Positions 54,752 through 64,000 are shown, counted from the first letter of the stretch. The stretch is DNA of 64,000 nt from Casp-actino8 sp964513215 (GCA_964513215.1 CAZELU010000004.1:16476-80475); one strand, 5' to 3'. The notes: generated from the sequence alone by a model not told the origin. Program-made: numbers and translations.

Positions 54752-57238
54752 ATGAGCCTGCGCGCGAGTATCGAACCCACGCGCACAGCGGCCTACGCCG
54801 GCATCCCGGTACAGGCCACCGTGAACGTGGCGAACACCGCAGGACTCGTGGATGCCTTCGACATCCGCATTCTGGGCGTCGACCGCGACTGGGTTCGCTG
54901 CACACCTGAACGACTGCAGTTGTTCCCCGAGACGTCAGGGTCGTTCGAGCTCCAGATCGACTTGCCTGACGACTTTCCGTCCGGCATGCGAATCCTCACC
55001 ATCCAGATTCGTAGCGAACTCAAACCCGAGCACCCGACACTTCTCACGCTGACTCTCGATGTCGACGCGCGGCCGCGGCTCAACGTCCAGGTTCACCCCA
55101 TCCAGGTGGTGGGCGGCACCAAGGGCGAGTTCGCGGTCACCGTCGAGAACCTCGGGAACACCGAGTCGACGGCCCGTCTCACCATGACCGACCCCGAAGC
55201 CTTGGTTCGCGGCATCTTCGACCGCCCCGAGATCGATGTCCCGCCGGGCGAACAACGGAGCACGCCGCTTCGCGTCACGGGCAAGCGGCCGATTGCCGGA
55301 GCGCCGATGGTTCGCAGTTTGTCCATCGGCGTCGATGGCGGCATGCCGGGCAGTGAGCAACTCGTCACGTTCGTTCAGACGCCGCGCGTGTCGCGATTGA
55401 TGTTCTCCTTCATCGGTCTCCTCGTCGCCGCGTCCATCTTCGGCATCGTCTTCTCCCGAAATTTGCAGAACGTCGTCGATGCCACCACGACCGACGACAA
55501 GGTCCTCGAACAAGCCTTCGGCGCCGCCGACCCGAACGCCGGGTTCGCGCCAGCGACCATCGTCGGCACCGTCGTGGCACGATCGTCGAAAACCGGCATC
55601 GCCGGGGCGACGGTCGAGGTCTACCTCAGTGCGGTTCCCGATCGTCCCATTCGATCGGTTGCCACCGCCGAAGACGGGACCTTCGTCGTCGACAACCTCG
55701 GACCCGGCCCGTTCCGATTGCGCGCGGTCGCGGCCGGGTACGACAGTCGTTGGTTCGGTGATGTGGCTGCGTTCGAGAACTCGCCTGATGTCGGCCTGAC
55801 CGACGGCGAGAAGAGAGAAGCCGTCGACATGCTCCTCGGTGGTCAGCCCGCGACCATCAAGGGAGTCGTCGTCGGAGGATTGGTCGAAGGCGCCAATGTC
55901 GATCTCATCGTCCCCGCCTCGGTCACGGGCGGAATCAATGACGCCGTGATCGGCAGCTTCCCCGTTCCCGACACCGGCGTCTTCGAGTTCACCAATGTTC
56001 CCGCCCCCGGCACGTACACCTTGCGTGTTCGCAAGACCGGCTCGATCACCACGCAGTTGTCGATCCAATTGGCCGGTGGTGAAGTTCGCTCCGGCATCAC
56101 GGTGCAGCTGCGGGCCGGTGACGGACAAATCGACGGAACGATCATCGGGCCCAACGGCCCGCTCGGTGCCGCAACGATCACCGTCACATCGCCCGACCTG
56201 ACGGTCGCGACCTTGTCGCTGACCACCGGAACAGTTGGTTCTTTCGTCATTCCCGATCTGTTGACTCCCGCGAGTTACGCAGTCTCGGTGTCTCTGCCGG
56301 GATACGCCACGAAGTCACTCACCGTGTCACTGGCCAGTGGTCAGCAAGTCAACGGACTCAATATCGTGCTCGAATCGGCCACGGGTTCGATCAGCGGTTT
56401 GGTGAAGGATTCGACCGGTGCCGCACTGGGCGGAGTGCCAATCACGGCATCAGACGGCGAGAACGTCTACTCGACCACGAGCATCAGCGTCGACGACCCG
56501 ACCACCACCACGCTCAACGAGATCGGAACGTTCTCCTTGTCGAGCGTTCCGGCGCCCGGCATCTACACCGTGTCGATCGGCGGCAACGGATTCGCTCCTG
56601 TGGTCCGCAACGTGGTCCTCGGCCCGGGAAATCTCAACACACAACTCAACGTCGACTTGGTGGCTTCCACCGGTCGCGTGAGCGGCCGAGTCACCGATGC
56701 TTCCGGCGCGGTTGGCGGAGTGACGGTGAAGGTGAGCAGTGGCCTCGTCACACGCACCACCACCACCGCGTCGTCATGTCCTCCTGGCATCACCGACTGC
56801 ATCGGTCGGTACCGTCTCGACGGACTCGCGCCGGGCGCGTACACCATCACGTTCTCGCGCACCGGCTCGGAGCCGGCCGCTCGTCAGATCGTCATCGTCG
56901 CTGGTGGCGCCGTCACGGCCGACGTCGTTCTGCGCCCGCGCGCTGGTATCACCGTGTACGTGTGCACGACCGTCACGGCCACGTCTCCCACGGGCTGCAC
57001 CGCGGGGGCCAAGTCGGGCTACCAAGTGCGTATCTGGAAAGAAGCCCTGTATCCGGGTGGCTCACCGTTGGGTGCCCTGCTCACCTCGGCCACCGGAGCA
57101 GTCACGTTCAGCAACCTCGATGCTCCGACGCGTTACGTGATCGAAGTGTCGGCGGTGGCTGGTGATCCGCCGATCACCTCCCGAATCGTGTCGCTGGGCG
57201 CCAGCGAAACCCTCAGCGTCGGAATCGCCGTTCCATGA
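54752..57238 (+). CDS. Single-pass membrane protein with CarboxypepD_reg-like repeats (828 aa)
   Basis: Same layout as its upstream neighbour. Residues 1-208 form beta domains (ASIEPTRTAAYAGIPVQATVNV; VHPIQVVGGTKGEFAVTVENLGN) ending VTFVQTPRVSRL; the transmembrane helix is at ~216-234 (FSFIGLLVAASIFGIVF); ~260-828 carry roughly six beta units (FVVDNLGPGPFRLRAVAAGY, LSSVPAPGIYTVSIGGNGF, LDGLAPGAYTITFSRTGSE). One unit has paired Cys (SSCPPGITDC) and the last another pair (VYVCTTVTATSPTGC), fitting an extracytoplasmic site. Start ATG 54752 is 16 nt after the previous stop; ATGA overlap with the giant gene. Confidence 0.85.
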   Translation: MSLRASIEPTRTAAYAGIPVQATVNVANTAGLVDAFDIRILGVDRDWVRCTPERLQLFPETSGSFELQIDLPDDFPSGMRILTIQIRSELKPEHPTLLTLTLDVDARPRLNVQVHPIQVVGGTKGEFAVTVENLGNTESTARLTMTDPEALVRGIFDRPEIDVPPGEQRSTPLRVTGKRPIAGAPMVRSLSIGVDGGMPGSEQLVTFVQTPRVSRLMFSFIGLLVAASIFGIVFSRNLQNVVDATTTDDKVLEQAFGAADPNAGFAPATIVGTVVARSSKTGIAGATVEVYLSAVPDRPIRSVATAEDGTFVVDNLGPGPFRLRAVAAGYDSRWFGDVAAFENSPDVGLTDGEKREAVDMLLGGQPATIKGVVVGGLVEGANVDLIVPASVTGGINDAVIGSFPVPDTGVFEFTNVPAPGTYTLRVRKTGSITTQLSIQLAGGEVRSGITVQLRAGDGQIDGTIIGPNGPLGAATITVTSPDLTVATLSLTTGTVGSFVIPDLLTPASYAVSVSLPGYATKSLTVSLASGQQVNGLNIVLESATGSISGLVKDSTGAALGGVPITASDGENVYSTTSISVDDPTTTTLNEIGTFSLSSVPAPGIYTVSIGGNGFAPVVRNVVLGPGNLNTQLNVDLVASTGRVSGRVTDASGAVGGVTVKVSSGLVTRTTTTASSCPPGITDCIGRYRLDGLAPGAYTITFSRTGSEPAARQIVIVAGGAVTADVVLRPRAGITVYVCTTVTATSPTGCTAGAKSGYQVRIWKEALYPGGSPLGALLTSATGAVTFSNLDAPTRYVIEVSAVAGDPPITSRIVSLGASETLSVGIAVP

Positions 57239-60200
57239 CCTCGGGCCTGGTTCGTCTCACGCTGCCCGAGCGGATCCTGGCCGAGATCGGCACGACCACG
57301 ACCGTGCGCGTTCGTCTGACCGAGCTCGGAGGAGTCGACCGCAAACTGCTCGTACGAGCGTTGGGCAACCTCGGCGGGCCCTTGCCGGCAACCGAGATCG
57401 ACATCGCAGCTGGAGCCTCGTTACGCACCGAAGTCTCGGTGTCGATTCCGCACGGCATGCCACCAGGCGAGCACCAGTACTTGTTCGAGGTCCTCGACCG
57501 CGACAACGGTCGCGTCCTCGAGTCGCTCGACGCCACGGTCGACATCCAGCACACCCGATCGGTGTCGATGTCGGTGCAGCCACAGTCCATCCGCAAACGG
57601 ATGCGCGGCAAGGTTCGCATCGTCATCCGGAATCACGACGAGGAGCCACACAAGATTCGTTTGCGGGCCGAGGGCGATGACGGCGACACCCGTGTCACGC
57701 TCGAGCGCCCTGGTGTGATCGTTCGCCCGGGCGAGATGGTGCGCGTTCCGGCCCGTGTGAAGGTCAAGCCGTACTACATCGGCAAGCAGAAGGAGCGCTT
57801 CTACTCCATCATCGGCGAAGGTGCCGGCGTTCCGGTCTACGCACGGGGCAACGTTCGCCAGAAGCCGATGATCGGCAAGAACGTCAAGAGCCTCGGGCTC
57901 CTCGGATCGATCATCATCGTGTGGCTCACCCTCACGATCTCGGTGATTCGTCTGGTCTCTCCCGCCACTCAAGAAGCAGCCGTCGGCGCCGAAACTGGAA
58001 CCGAACAGCCCGGCGCCGGTGGCGAGACTCCGATCAGCCCACTCATTCCCGTCCTCGTCGACGTGAACGGAACGGTCAAAGGTGTTCCTGATGGAAGCGG
58101 CGTGGTGATCACGTGGCGTCCGGTTGCTCTCGGTGACGTGAGTTCGACCGAAGGCAAGGTTGCGGGAGGCACCGCAGTCGCGAGCCCCGACGTGGCGTTG
58201 CAGACGACCACCACCGACGCCGAAGGAAAGTTCGTGGTGGCCGGCCTCGACGGGGCTGGATTGTACGAGTTCACGTTCTCGAAGGCGGGCCATCAGACCC
58301 AGACCAAGATCGTTCAGCCCAACGGTCAACCGGTCACCCTCGAAGTGGAACTCGTGCCTGGCTCGGGAACGATCGGCGGTATCGCGGTGGACGAAGCCGG
58401 CCGTGCATTGGGCGGTGTCGACATCATGCTCACCGATGGCGCCATCACCTACGGCTCGTCCACCCCCACCGACGGTGACTCGGCTGGTCGATTCCAGTTC
58501 AACAACCTCTCGTCGCCGGGCACGTACGTTCTCGACGCCCGTATTGCTGGACGTGGACTCGCCAGCACCACCATCGAGCTGCAGACCGGCCAAGCCGTGA
58601 ACGACATCCGTCTGGTGTTGCGTGCCGACGTGGCCGCCCTCGCTGGCAAGATCGCATCGGCGGCTTTCGAAGGCGATGCCGTGGCCGCCGCCGACTTCCG
58701 AATCGCCCAAGCGACGGCTGCGGGCCGTTTGCCAACATTCACCGTGACGGCGACTGACGGCACGCTCACTCGTTCGACCACGACGTTGTCGGAGGGTCTG
58801 TTGGCCGGCACTTTCCGACTCGAGCAGCTTCCGGTGAACCGCACGTACACGATCACGTATGAGGCGCCGGGATTCCTCACGCTCACCGAGCAGCTCGAGT
58901 TGACGACAGCCACACCCGAGCGACAAGTCGCCATGGTCCGGTCGACCGGTCGTCTTCGCGGCAAGGTGACGATCGAAGGCTCGAATCTGTCGCCTACTGC
59001 TGTCGCGGTGACGGTGGCCAACTCCGACAACAACTACAAGGCGACCGACGCCATCTCGTCCGACGGCTCGCTCCTCGTCGACGGCATCGTTCCGGGCCGA
59101 TACGTCGTGACCCTCGAGGCTCTCGGGTTGCAGAAACAGGTTCGTGAAGTCGAGATCGGTGCCGGAACGTCGACCACTCTGAACGTGACGATGTCGGCGT
59201 CCAAGGTGAGCGCGATCAAGAGTTCGCTCTCATTCAAGGTCGTGAAAGGCGGCAACGACACCACGACACAAGTGGTGGCCACAGTGAAGAGCAAACTCCA
59301 GACGGAGTGCGGGACGGTCGGAACCGACAAGGACTGCGTCTACGACGTGACTCTCGCCGACGGCAATCTGAAGATCACCGGCTTGGAGGCCGGCGGTTAC
59401 GTGGTGGAGTTCACCGCCGTCGGCTTCTTCCCGCGCACGATCACCACACAGGTGGCCCCGTCCACCGACGTGGCACAGCAAGAAGTGGTCATGGTTCCAC
59501 TGGGCAGTCTTCAGGGCCAGGTGAACGACGACACCGCGGCACCGGTTCAAGGAATCACCTTGCGCCTGCTGAAAGGCACCGAGCTCGTTGCGACCACCAC
59601 CACCTCGGCAACCGGCGAGTACTTGTTCTCGCGCAAACTCCTGCCCACCACGTACACCGTCGAAGTCGTGAGCTCGAACTACTCCTCCACTCCGAGGTCG
59701 GTGGTTGGAGCTCTTGCAGCCACGTTGAACCTGGACGTCGTCGTACGAGGTCTGTCGTTGATCACCGGTGAGGTCAAGGATTTCAACCTGCTCCTCGGCG
59801 AGTTCGAGGCCTACGAGTCCGGCGAGTTCAACGTCTATCTGCGGAACGGCATGCTCCCCGCGACCTGGACCGACGCGACAACTCTCGGACTCTCCAAGTC
59901 ACTGGGCGGGTATCGAGTCGGTGTCGCGCCGACGCTGAACGCCGACAACACGCGAATCACAGGTTCGTCCAGCGGGTACGACTTGTGCTTCGTCGCGCTC
60001 AACGTCGCCACGGCAACGATTTCGGCATCGGCTTGCGATGCTCCGGTCGCTGGTCTGGATGCGCGCACGACCGATGACATCGATCTCCAACTCACGGAGA
60101 CCGCCACTCGATCCTTCTTCGTCTCGCCCACTCCAGGACGTGTCGCCGGCTTCGTGACCGTGAACGGAGTAGCCGCAGGAGCGGGCCTGAAAGTCGAAGC

Positions 60201-63200
60201 CCGTCGCGTCGACAGCACCGAGCGCGTCATCGAATCGGTGTCGACCAAGACGTCGGCGGGAGGCGTGTACTCGTTCACGAGCCTGACCCCGGTTCGCCCG
60301 ATACCGGATCCAGTGCCAGGAGGTTTCAGCCTCACGTCCGAGAGCACACACATTCCACCTCCCGACGGCTGCACGACGGGCGGAGGCGCCTGCTGGATCA
60401 TCCGCGCTTCGTCCGAGTCGACGGGTTTCGTCGACTCGAAGCCGATCCAGATCTACCCGGGCACCAATGTCACGATCAGCTCGCTCGCCATCGTGCAGAC
60501 AGCAGATGCTTCTCTCACGATCACCATTCTCGACCAAGCCGGCCTGCCGGTGAGTGGTGTGACGGTGAGTGCAACCGCGAACGGCTCGAGTATCGGTGCT
60601 TGCGGGCTCACCGACAACGATGGAAAGTGCGTCATCACCAACCCCACGCCTGGAGTGGTCGCGCAAGTCACTGCCGAGAAGACCGGCTATCGGACTGCTC
60701 GGGGTTCGATCGGCATCACCCCGGGCAAGCTGGCCCTCAGCCTCACACTCACTCCAGCGCGCACCGCCACGTTCACGGTTCAGGATTCGTCTTCGGCTGT
60801 TCTTTCGGGAGTCACGGTCAGCGCCACTGATGCGCTCGGCGGCCGGTCGTCATGCCTCACTCCGGCGAACGGTGTCTGCGCACTCTCCGGGCTGGCGCCC
60901 GGCACCGCGGTGATCACCGCCGAGAAGTTTGGCTTCTCGGTCTACTCCGGAGTCCTGGCGATCAGCGCCGACGCCGATGCCTCGAGCACCATCACCATGT
61001 CGGTCGGTAACGCCGGCATCACGGGTTCGGTCACGACTTCTCCAAATGTCGCGATCCAGGGCGCGATCCTGACCGCCACGAGTGGAAACTCCATCGTGAG
61101 TGCCATCTCCAACGCCGATGGTCGTTTCAGATTCCCCGGCCTTGCTCCCGGCACGTGGACGGTCGCCGTCTCCGCCATCGGTTACGCGTCGGCAACGTCG
61201 TCGGCGGTCGTCGTGGCGGGTTCGGACACCACGTTGAACTTCTCCCTCACCGCTCTCAAGGGAGGTGTGGAGATCTACGTGCGGACATCAGGCGGCTCGC
61301 CGATCGAAGGTGTGACCGTGAGCGCGTACACGAACAGCGCCAAGACCACATTGGTGACGCAGGGGCTTTCGGTCAACGGTCTCGTCGCCCTTTCCAACCT
61401 CGAGGCCGGTCAGTACTGGATCGTCGTCACCGACGGACTCAGCCGCTTCGCGTCACAGGAATTCCTCGTCAACGTCGACCGCGGGTACACCACCCAGTTG
61501 CCCGTCTATCTCGGATCCACCAAGTCGGTCGTCGTCGTCGGTGTCGCCGGGATCCCAGCCGTCGGCTTCGGTCCGCAGTCCACCATTTCTGCCGTCGTCG
61601 GACTCGAGAAGGGAGGCGCACGTGTCACCACATCGGCAGTCGCCGCCTTCGATCGCAGCGTCGCCACGTTCTCCGAGATCGCGAACGGCACCTACAACGT
61701 CGAGGTCGACGGCCAGACGTCACGAGTCGTGATCGGCGGCAAGACCTACGACATTCCCGACAAGGACGTGACCGTGTCGGGGCCCACCACCGTCGACGTC
61801 GGGCTCCTTCTCTTGGTCGTTGCTCCGGTCGCGGTGGAGGTCACGACCAGCGCGAACGCATCGGTCACCCTCGACGGCGGATATCTGCTGACCCCGGTGA
61901 CCGCCACAGCCAATGGATCGGGGGTGGCGACCTTTGCCAACGTGCCTCCCGGCACGTATCGGGCCACGATCAGCAAGTCGGGTTTCCAGACGCACAGCCA
62001 GGACATCACGGTCACCGACCACTCGGTCAATGGCGGCACGTTTGCGACAGCGATCTCGCTGACCAATATCGCGCCTGTCGAAGTCACGTTCACCGCCAAG
62101 TACGGCAACGATTCGGTCCCCGGAGCGTCGATACGGGCCGATTCGACCGGCGACCTCTGCATCACCAACAACATCGGTGTCTGCAAGTTGCTGCTCGCAC
62201 CTGGGCCTCACTCGATCACCGCGTCTCATCCCAGTTACAACGACCTCACCGGCACCAATGTCGTCGTGGTGGCCAACACCCCGCAGTCGATCACCGTTTC
62301 CTTCGCGGCCATGGGCGCAGGAGTCGTCGGTTTCGTGACCAAGACCACCGCCGATGCCGATCTCGACAACGTCGTCGTGACGAGTGCGACCACCGCATCC
62401 GACACGTGCACAACGACCTCGGGCAAATGCAGCATCGCCAACCAGGCCACCCGCACCACCACGTACAAACTCAGCAAGACCGGTTACGCCGACACCTTCG
62501 TGGCCGCCACTCCCATCGCCAACAGCACGGTCACAGTGTCGGCTCAGCTACCGGCAGTGTCGACATCGGCATCGATCAACGTCCGCGTGATCGATGCCCA
62601 GACCGGTGCGAATCTGTCGGGCGTCACCGTCCAGAACGTCAATGACCCGGCGACTCCTGTCAACTTCTGCACCACCGGGGCGACGGGTTGCACAGTCGTG
62701 CCGACCGTCCAGTTCGGAACTCTGACTCTTCGCACCGGCCTGGCGGGCTACGCCACGACGTCGGCCACGGTCACCATCACTCGCGACACCGCGACGTCCA
62801 TCGTGATCGTCGTGCAGCCGACGAGGGGTGATGTCGCAGTGACGGTCACCAACGCGAGCGCGAGCGGAGCCCCTGTCGCTGGCGCCACAGTCTCGGCGGC
62901 GGGAGGAAGTTCTTGTACGACGAACGCAAGCGGTCTGTGCTCGATCACGGGACTGTCCGGTGGCGCGGTCACGCTCACCGTCTCGTTGGCTGACCACACC
63001 ACCGAAACAGTGGTGGCCGGCCTGGCTCCCGGGTCGTCGACGGCGGTGTCAGTCTCCATGCGGCAGACGGGCTCGGTGCGCATTGCGGTGGCATCGTCGC
63101 CTTCCACGTCGGCCACATTCGCTGTGGTCGGCTACGGATCGCCCTGCACCATCACCAACCCGTCGACGACATGCAACATCTCGCACGTCCCGTGGGGAAC

Positions 63201-63291
63201 CTGGCTCGTCTCGGGCACGGGCTACGCGAACTCTTCGGTCAACATCACCTCAAGTACTCTCTACACAGTCACCATGAGCGCTTCACCATGA
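57235..63291 (+). CDS. Giant single-pass membrane protein with tandem beta repeats (2018 aa)
   Basis: Residues 1-215 are beta-rich (VRLTLPERILAEIGTTTTVRV; VSMSVQPQSIRKRMRGKVRIV); the transmembrane helix is at ~220-240 (GLLGSIIIVWLTLTISVIRL) after a basic stretch (RQKPMIGKNVK), so N-in/C-out. The remaining ~1,770 residues are roughly 17-20 CarboxypepD_reg/Cna-B-like domains of 70-100 residues with signatures such as FVVAGLDGAGLYEFTFSKAGH, LDGIVPGRYVVTLEALG and FPGLAPGTWTVAVSAIGY. From about residue 690 on, many units carry a paired Cys at the same turn (CGLTDNDGKC, CLTPANGVC, CTTNASGLC). It could extend tens of nanometres from the cell. No enzymatic, LPxTG or toxin domain was seen. Confidence 0.85.
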   Translation: MTSGLVRLTLPERILAEIGTTTTVRVRLTELGGVDRKLLVRALGNLGGPLPATEIDIAAGASLRTEVSVSIPHGMPPGEHQYLFEVLDRDNGRVLESLDATVDIQHTRSVSMSVQPQSIRKRMRGKVRIVIRNHDEEPHKIRLRAEGDDGDTRVTLERPGVIVRPGEMVRVPARVKVKPYYIGKQKERFYSIIGEGAGVPVYARGNVRQKPMIGKNVKSLGLLGSIIIVWLTLTISVIRLVSPATQEAAVGAETGTEQPGAGGETPISPLIPVLVDVNGTVKGVPDGSGVVITWRPVALGDVSSTEGKVAGGTAVASPDVALQTTTTDAEGKFVVAGLDGAGLYEFTFSKAGHQTQTKIVQPNGQPVTLEVELVPGSGTIGGIAVDEAGRALGGVDIMLTDGAITYGSSTPTDGDSAGRFQFNNLSSPGTYVLDARIAGRGLASTTIELQTGQAVNDIRLVLRADVAALAGKIASAAFEGDAVAAADFRIAQATAAGRLPTFTVTATDGTLTRSTTTLSEGLLAGTFRLEQLPVNRTYTITYEAPGFLTLTEQLELTTATPERQVAMVRSTGRLRGKVTIEGSNLSPTAVAVTVANSDNNYKATDAISSDGSLLVDGIVPGRYVVTLEALGLQKQVREVEIGAGTSTTLNVTMSASKVSAIKSSLSFKVVKGGNDTTTQVVATVKSKLQTECGTVGTDKDCVYDVTLADGNLKITGLEAGGYVVEFTAVGFFPRTITTQVAPSTDVAQQEVVMVPLGSLQGQVNDDTAAPVQGITLRLLKGTELVATTTTSATGEYLFSRKLLPTTYTVEVVSSNYSSTPRSVVGALAATLNLDVVVRGLSLITGEVKDFNLLLGEFEAYESGEFNVYLRNGMLPATWTDATTLGLSKSLGGYRVGVAPTLNADNTRITGSSSGYDLCFVALNVATATISASACDAPVAGLDARTTDDIDLQLTETATRSFFVSPTPGRVAGFVTVNGVAAGAGLKVEARRVDSTERVIESVSTKTSAGGVYSFTSLTPVRPIPDPVPGGFSLTSESTHIPPPDGCTTGGGACWIIRASSESTGFVDSKPIQIYPGTNVTISSLAIVQTADASLTITILDQAGLPVSGVTVSATANGSSIGACGLTDNDGKCVITNPTPGVVAQVTAEKTGYRTARGSIGITPGKLALSLTLTPARTATFTVQDSSSAVLSGVTVSATDALGGRSSCLTPANGVCALSGLAPGTAVITAEKFGFSVYSGVLAISADADASSTITMSVGNAGITGSVTTSPNVAIQGAILTATSGNSIVSAISNADGRFRFPGLAPGTWTVAVSAIGYASATSSAVVVAGSDTTLNFSLTALKGGVEIYVRTSGGSPIEGVTVSAYTNSAKTTLVTQGLSVNGLVALSNLEAGQYWIVVTDGLSRFASQEFLVNVDRGYTTQLPVYLGSTKSVVVVGVAGIPAVGFGPQSTISAVVGLEKGGARVTTSAVAAFDRSVATFSEIANGTYNVEVDGQTSRVVIGGKTYDIPDKDVTVSGPTTVDVGLLLLVVAPVAVEVTTSANASVTLDGGYLLTPVTATANGSGVATFANVPPGTYRATISKSGFQTHSQDITVTDHSVNGGTFATAISLTNIAPVEVTFTAKYGNDSVPGASIRADSTGDLCITNNIGVCKLLLAPGPHSITASHPSYNDLTGTNVVVVANTPQSITVSFAAMGAGVVGFVTKTTADADLDNVVVTSATTASDTCTTTSGKCSIANQATRTTTYKLSKTGYADTFVAATPIANSTVTVSAQLPAVSTSASINVRVIDAQTGANLSGVTVQNVNDPATPVNFCTTGATGCTVVPTVQFGTLTLRTGLAGYATTSATVTITRDTATSIVIVVQPTRGDVAVTVTNASASGAPVAGATVSAAGGSSCTTNASGLCSITGLSGGAVTLTVSLADHTTETVVAGLAPGSSTAVSVSMRQTGSVRIAVASSPSTSATFAVVGYGSPCTITNPSTTCNISHVPWGTWLVSGTGYANSSVNITSSTLYTVTMSASP

Positions 63292-63752
63292 TCCGTCGCC
63301 TTGTCCTTTCCTCCATCGCTTTGCTCGTCGTCGCCTCGTGCGGCGGCGGCAACCTCAGCCGCGACGAAACCGGGGCGGTCACCAAGGGCGGATCCGAGGA
63401 TGCTTTCGACATCCAGGTGGGCGATTGCTCGAATGCCGAACTCAAGGAAGAAACCACCACGGTGGCCCTCGTCCCGTGCGTCGAGCCTCACTCGCACGAG
63501 GCCTACTTCATCGCCGAGCATCCCGACGGCCCCTACCCCGGCGCCACCGCACTCGAGATCTTCGCCGAGCAGAAGTGCGTGGGCGCCTTCGCCGAGTACG
63601 TGGGCGTCGAAGTGGCCGAATCCCGTTTCTACTTCACCTACCTGTACCCGAGCGTCAGCACCTGGAACGACAAGAAGGACCGTGAAGTCGTCTGTTTCGT
63701 GGTGGCCCGTGACGAACTCGTCACTGGCTCGGTCAAAGACGCTGGCGTCTGA
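63288..63752 (+). CDS. Septum_form-type lipoprotein
   Basis: 154 residues from ATG 63288, overlapping the giant gene by ATGA. The lipobox is VVASCGGG (Cys ~18). The mature part fits the actinobacterial Septum_form pattern: FDIQVGDCSNAEL, LVPCVEPHSHEAYFIAEHPDGPYPG, QKCVGAFAEYVG, FTYLYPSVSTWNDKKDREVVCFV, with four Cys likely in two disulfides. Members are secreted proteins of unclear function, often next to septum or signalling genes. Its coupling to the CIS-linked membrane proteins suggests a role at the same envelope site. Confidence 0.82.
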   Translation: MIRRLVLSSIALLVVASCGGGNLSRDETGAVTKGGSEDAFDIQVGDCSNAELKEETTTVALVPCVEPHSHEAYFIAEHPDGPYPGATALEIFAEQKCVGAFAEYVGVEVAESRFYFTYLYPSVSTWNDKKDREVVCFVVARDELVTGSVKDAGV

Positions 63753-64000
63753 TCACGACAGGCGCTGAAACGCCTGCTCGACCGTGAGCGTCTTGCGCAG
63801 CACCATGTCGACGACCGGCGACACCTCGATGAGCATGCCGGTGAGTCCGATCACCAAGGCCTCGAGAATCGCCGCGACGTCGAGTCCGTCGAGAATCGGC
63901 GTAGCCGCCTTGGCGAACAGGAAACTGCGTCGGCGCTCGTCGAACGCCACCGACAGCGAGCCGATGATGAACGAAGCGTTCAGTCGGTTGACGAGATCGA
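63753..64000 (-). CDS. YbjN-domain-like protein, C-terminal part only
   Basis: The 82 visible residues end at TGA 63755-63753; the N-terminus lies beyond the window. The sequence LVNRLNASFIIGSLSVAFDERRRSFLFAKAATPI and DGLDVAAILEALVIGLTGMLIEVSPVVDMVL has the pattern of YbjN/T3SS-chaperone-like domains (lnrlN, then a beta strand with FDE, then a helix). The assignment is tentative. It converges with the lipoprotein gene with no spacer. Confidence 0.55.
   Translation of the reverse strand, partial: DLVNRLNASFIIGSLSVAFDERRRSFLFAKAATPILDGLDVAAILEALVIGLTGMLIEVSPVVDMVLRKTLTVEQAFQRLS

Noticed and set aside
61155..62645. 496-residue open frame inside the giant membrane-protein gene
   Set aside because: Arg/His-rich composition typical of a shifted frame over repetitive high-GC coding DNA; the main frame has clear domain structure.

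Overview
The window comes from a high-GC actinobacterium, probably of the Acidimicrobiia type. The evidence is a PdtaR-like ANTAR regulator beside polA, an MtrA/sensor-kinase/GerMN-lipoprotein module of the mtrAB-lpqB type, an F420-type LLM oxidoreductase, a menaquinone rather than ubiquinone pathway, dense gene packing with many GTG starts, and stop/start overlaps of the GTGA or ATGA kind. This taxonomic guess is inference. The sequence is a draft: 100 N at 45823-45922 mark a scaffold gap. There is no rRNA, CRISPR array, transposase or integrase.

Positions 1-40128 are chromosomal housekeeping DNA. In order: polA (3' end cut by the window edge) and an ANTAR response regulator; a small coiled-coil gene and an odd class I tRNA; a type II fatty-acid cluster (fabD with an extra C-terminal lipoyl-like domain, fabH, fabG, acpP, fabF, and a convergent fabZ-like gene) followed by bcp, a CxxC protein and a fasciclin lipoprotein; trpC-trpF-trpB-trpA behind an ABM-domain gene; glyS, recO and a divergent pair of cis-prenyltransferase homologues; dinG; the MtrA-like regulator divergent from its kinase and GerMN lipoprotein; era; a set of acyl-CoA genes (MaoC hydratase, LLM oxidoreductase, acyl-CoA synthetase, acyl-CoA dehydrogenase); menaquinone genes on both strands (menG, menF, menD, menH, menA, menE) mixed with a DsbA-like protein, an amidase and an SDR; then phoH-ybeY-corC.

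Positions 40129-63752 hold the main item of interest: a plus-strand run of coupled genes encoding a contractile injection system (CIS) of the phage-tail/eCIS kind. It has sheath, two tube-type proteins, a tail-assembly-like protein, a DUF6760-type small protein, a LysM baseplate protein, a VgrG-like spike, gp25, gp6/J and gpI baseplate proteins, and a DUF4255 (Afp16-type) cap protein. No phage head, terminase or lysis genes are present, so it is not a prophage. No AAA+ ATPase, tape measure or PAAR tip could be recognised.

The unusual part of this locus is what is added to the core: a very large Arg/Ser-rich disordered protein with recurring RRS motifs, a tube-type protein with a histone-H1-like Lys/Ala/Pro tail encoded beside a protein with an Asp/Glu-rich tail, a double zinc-ribbon protein with a C-terminal membrane anchor, and three paralogous single-pass membrane proteins (703, 828 and 2018 residues). 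The three share a roughly 210-residue N-terminal beta-rich cytosolic region, one transmembrane helix at about residues 212-240, and long chains of CarboxypepD_reg-like beta domains predicted to lie outside. A Septum_form-type lipoprotein closes the operon. My inference is a CIS that works from inside the cell and is docked to the membrane by these proteins. A second notable item is the divergent uppS pair, which looks like a two-subunit cis-prenyltransferase.
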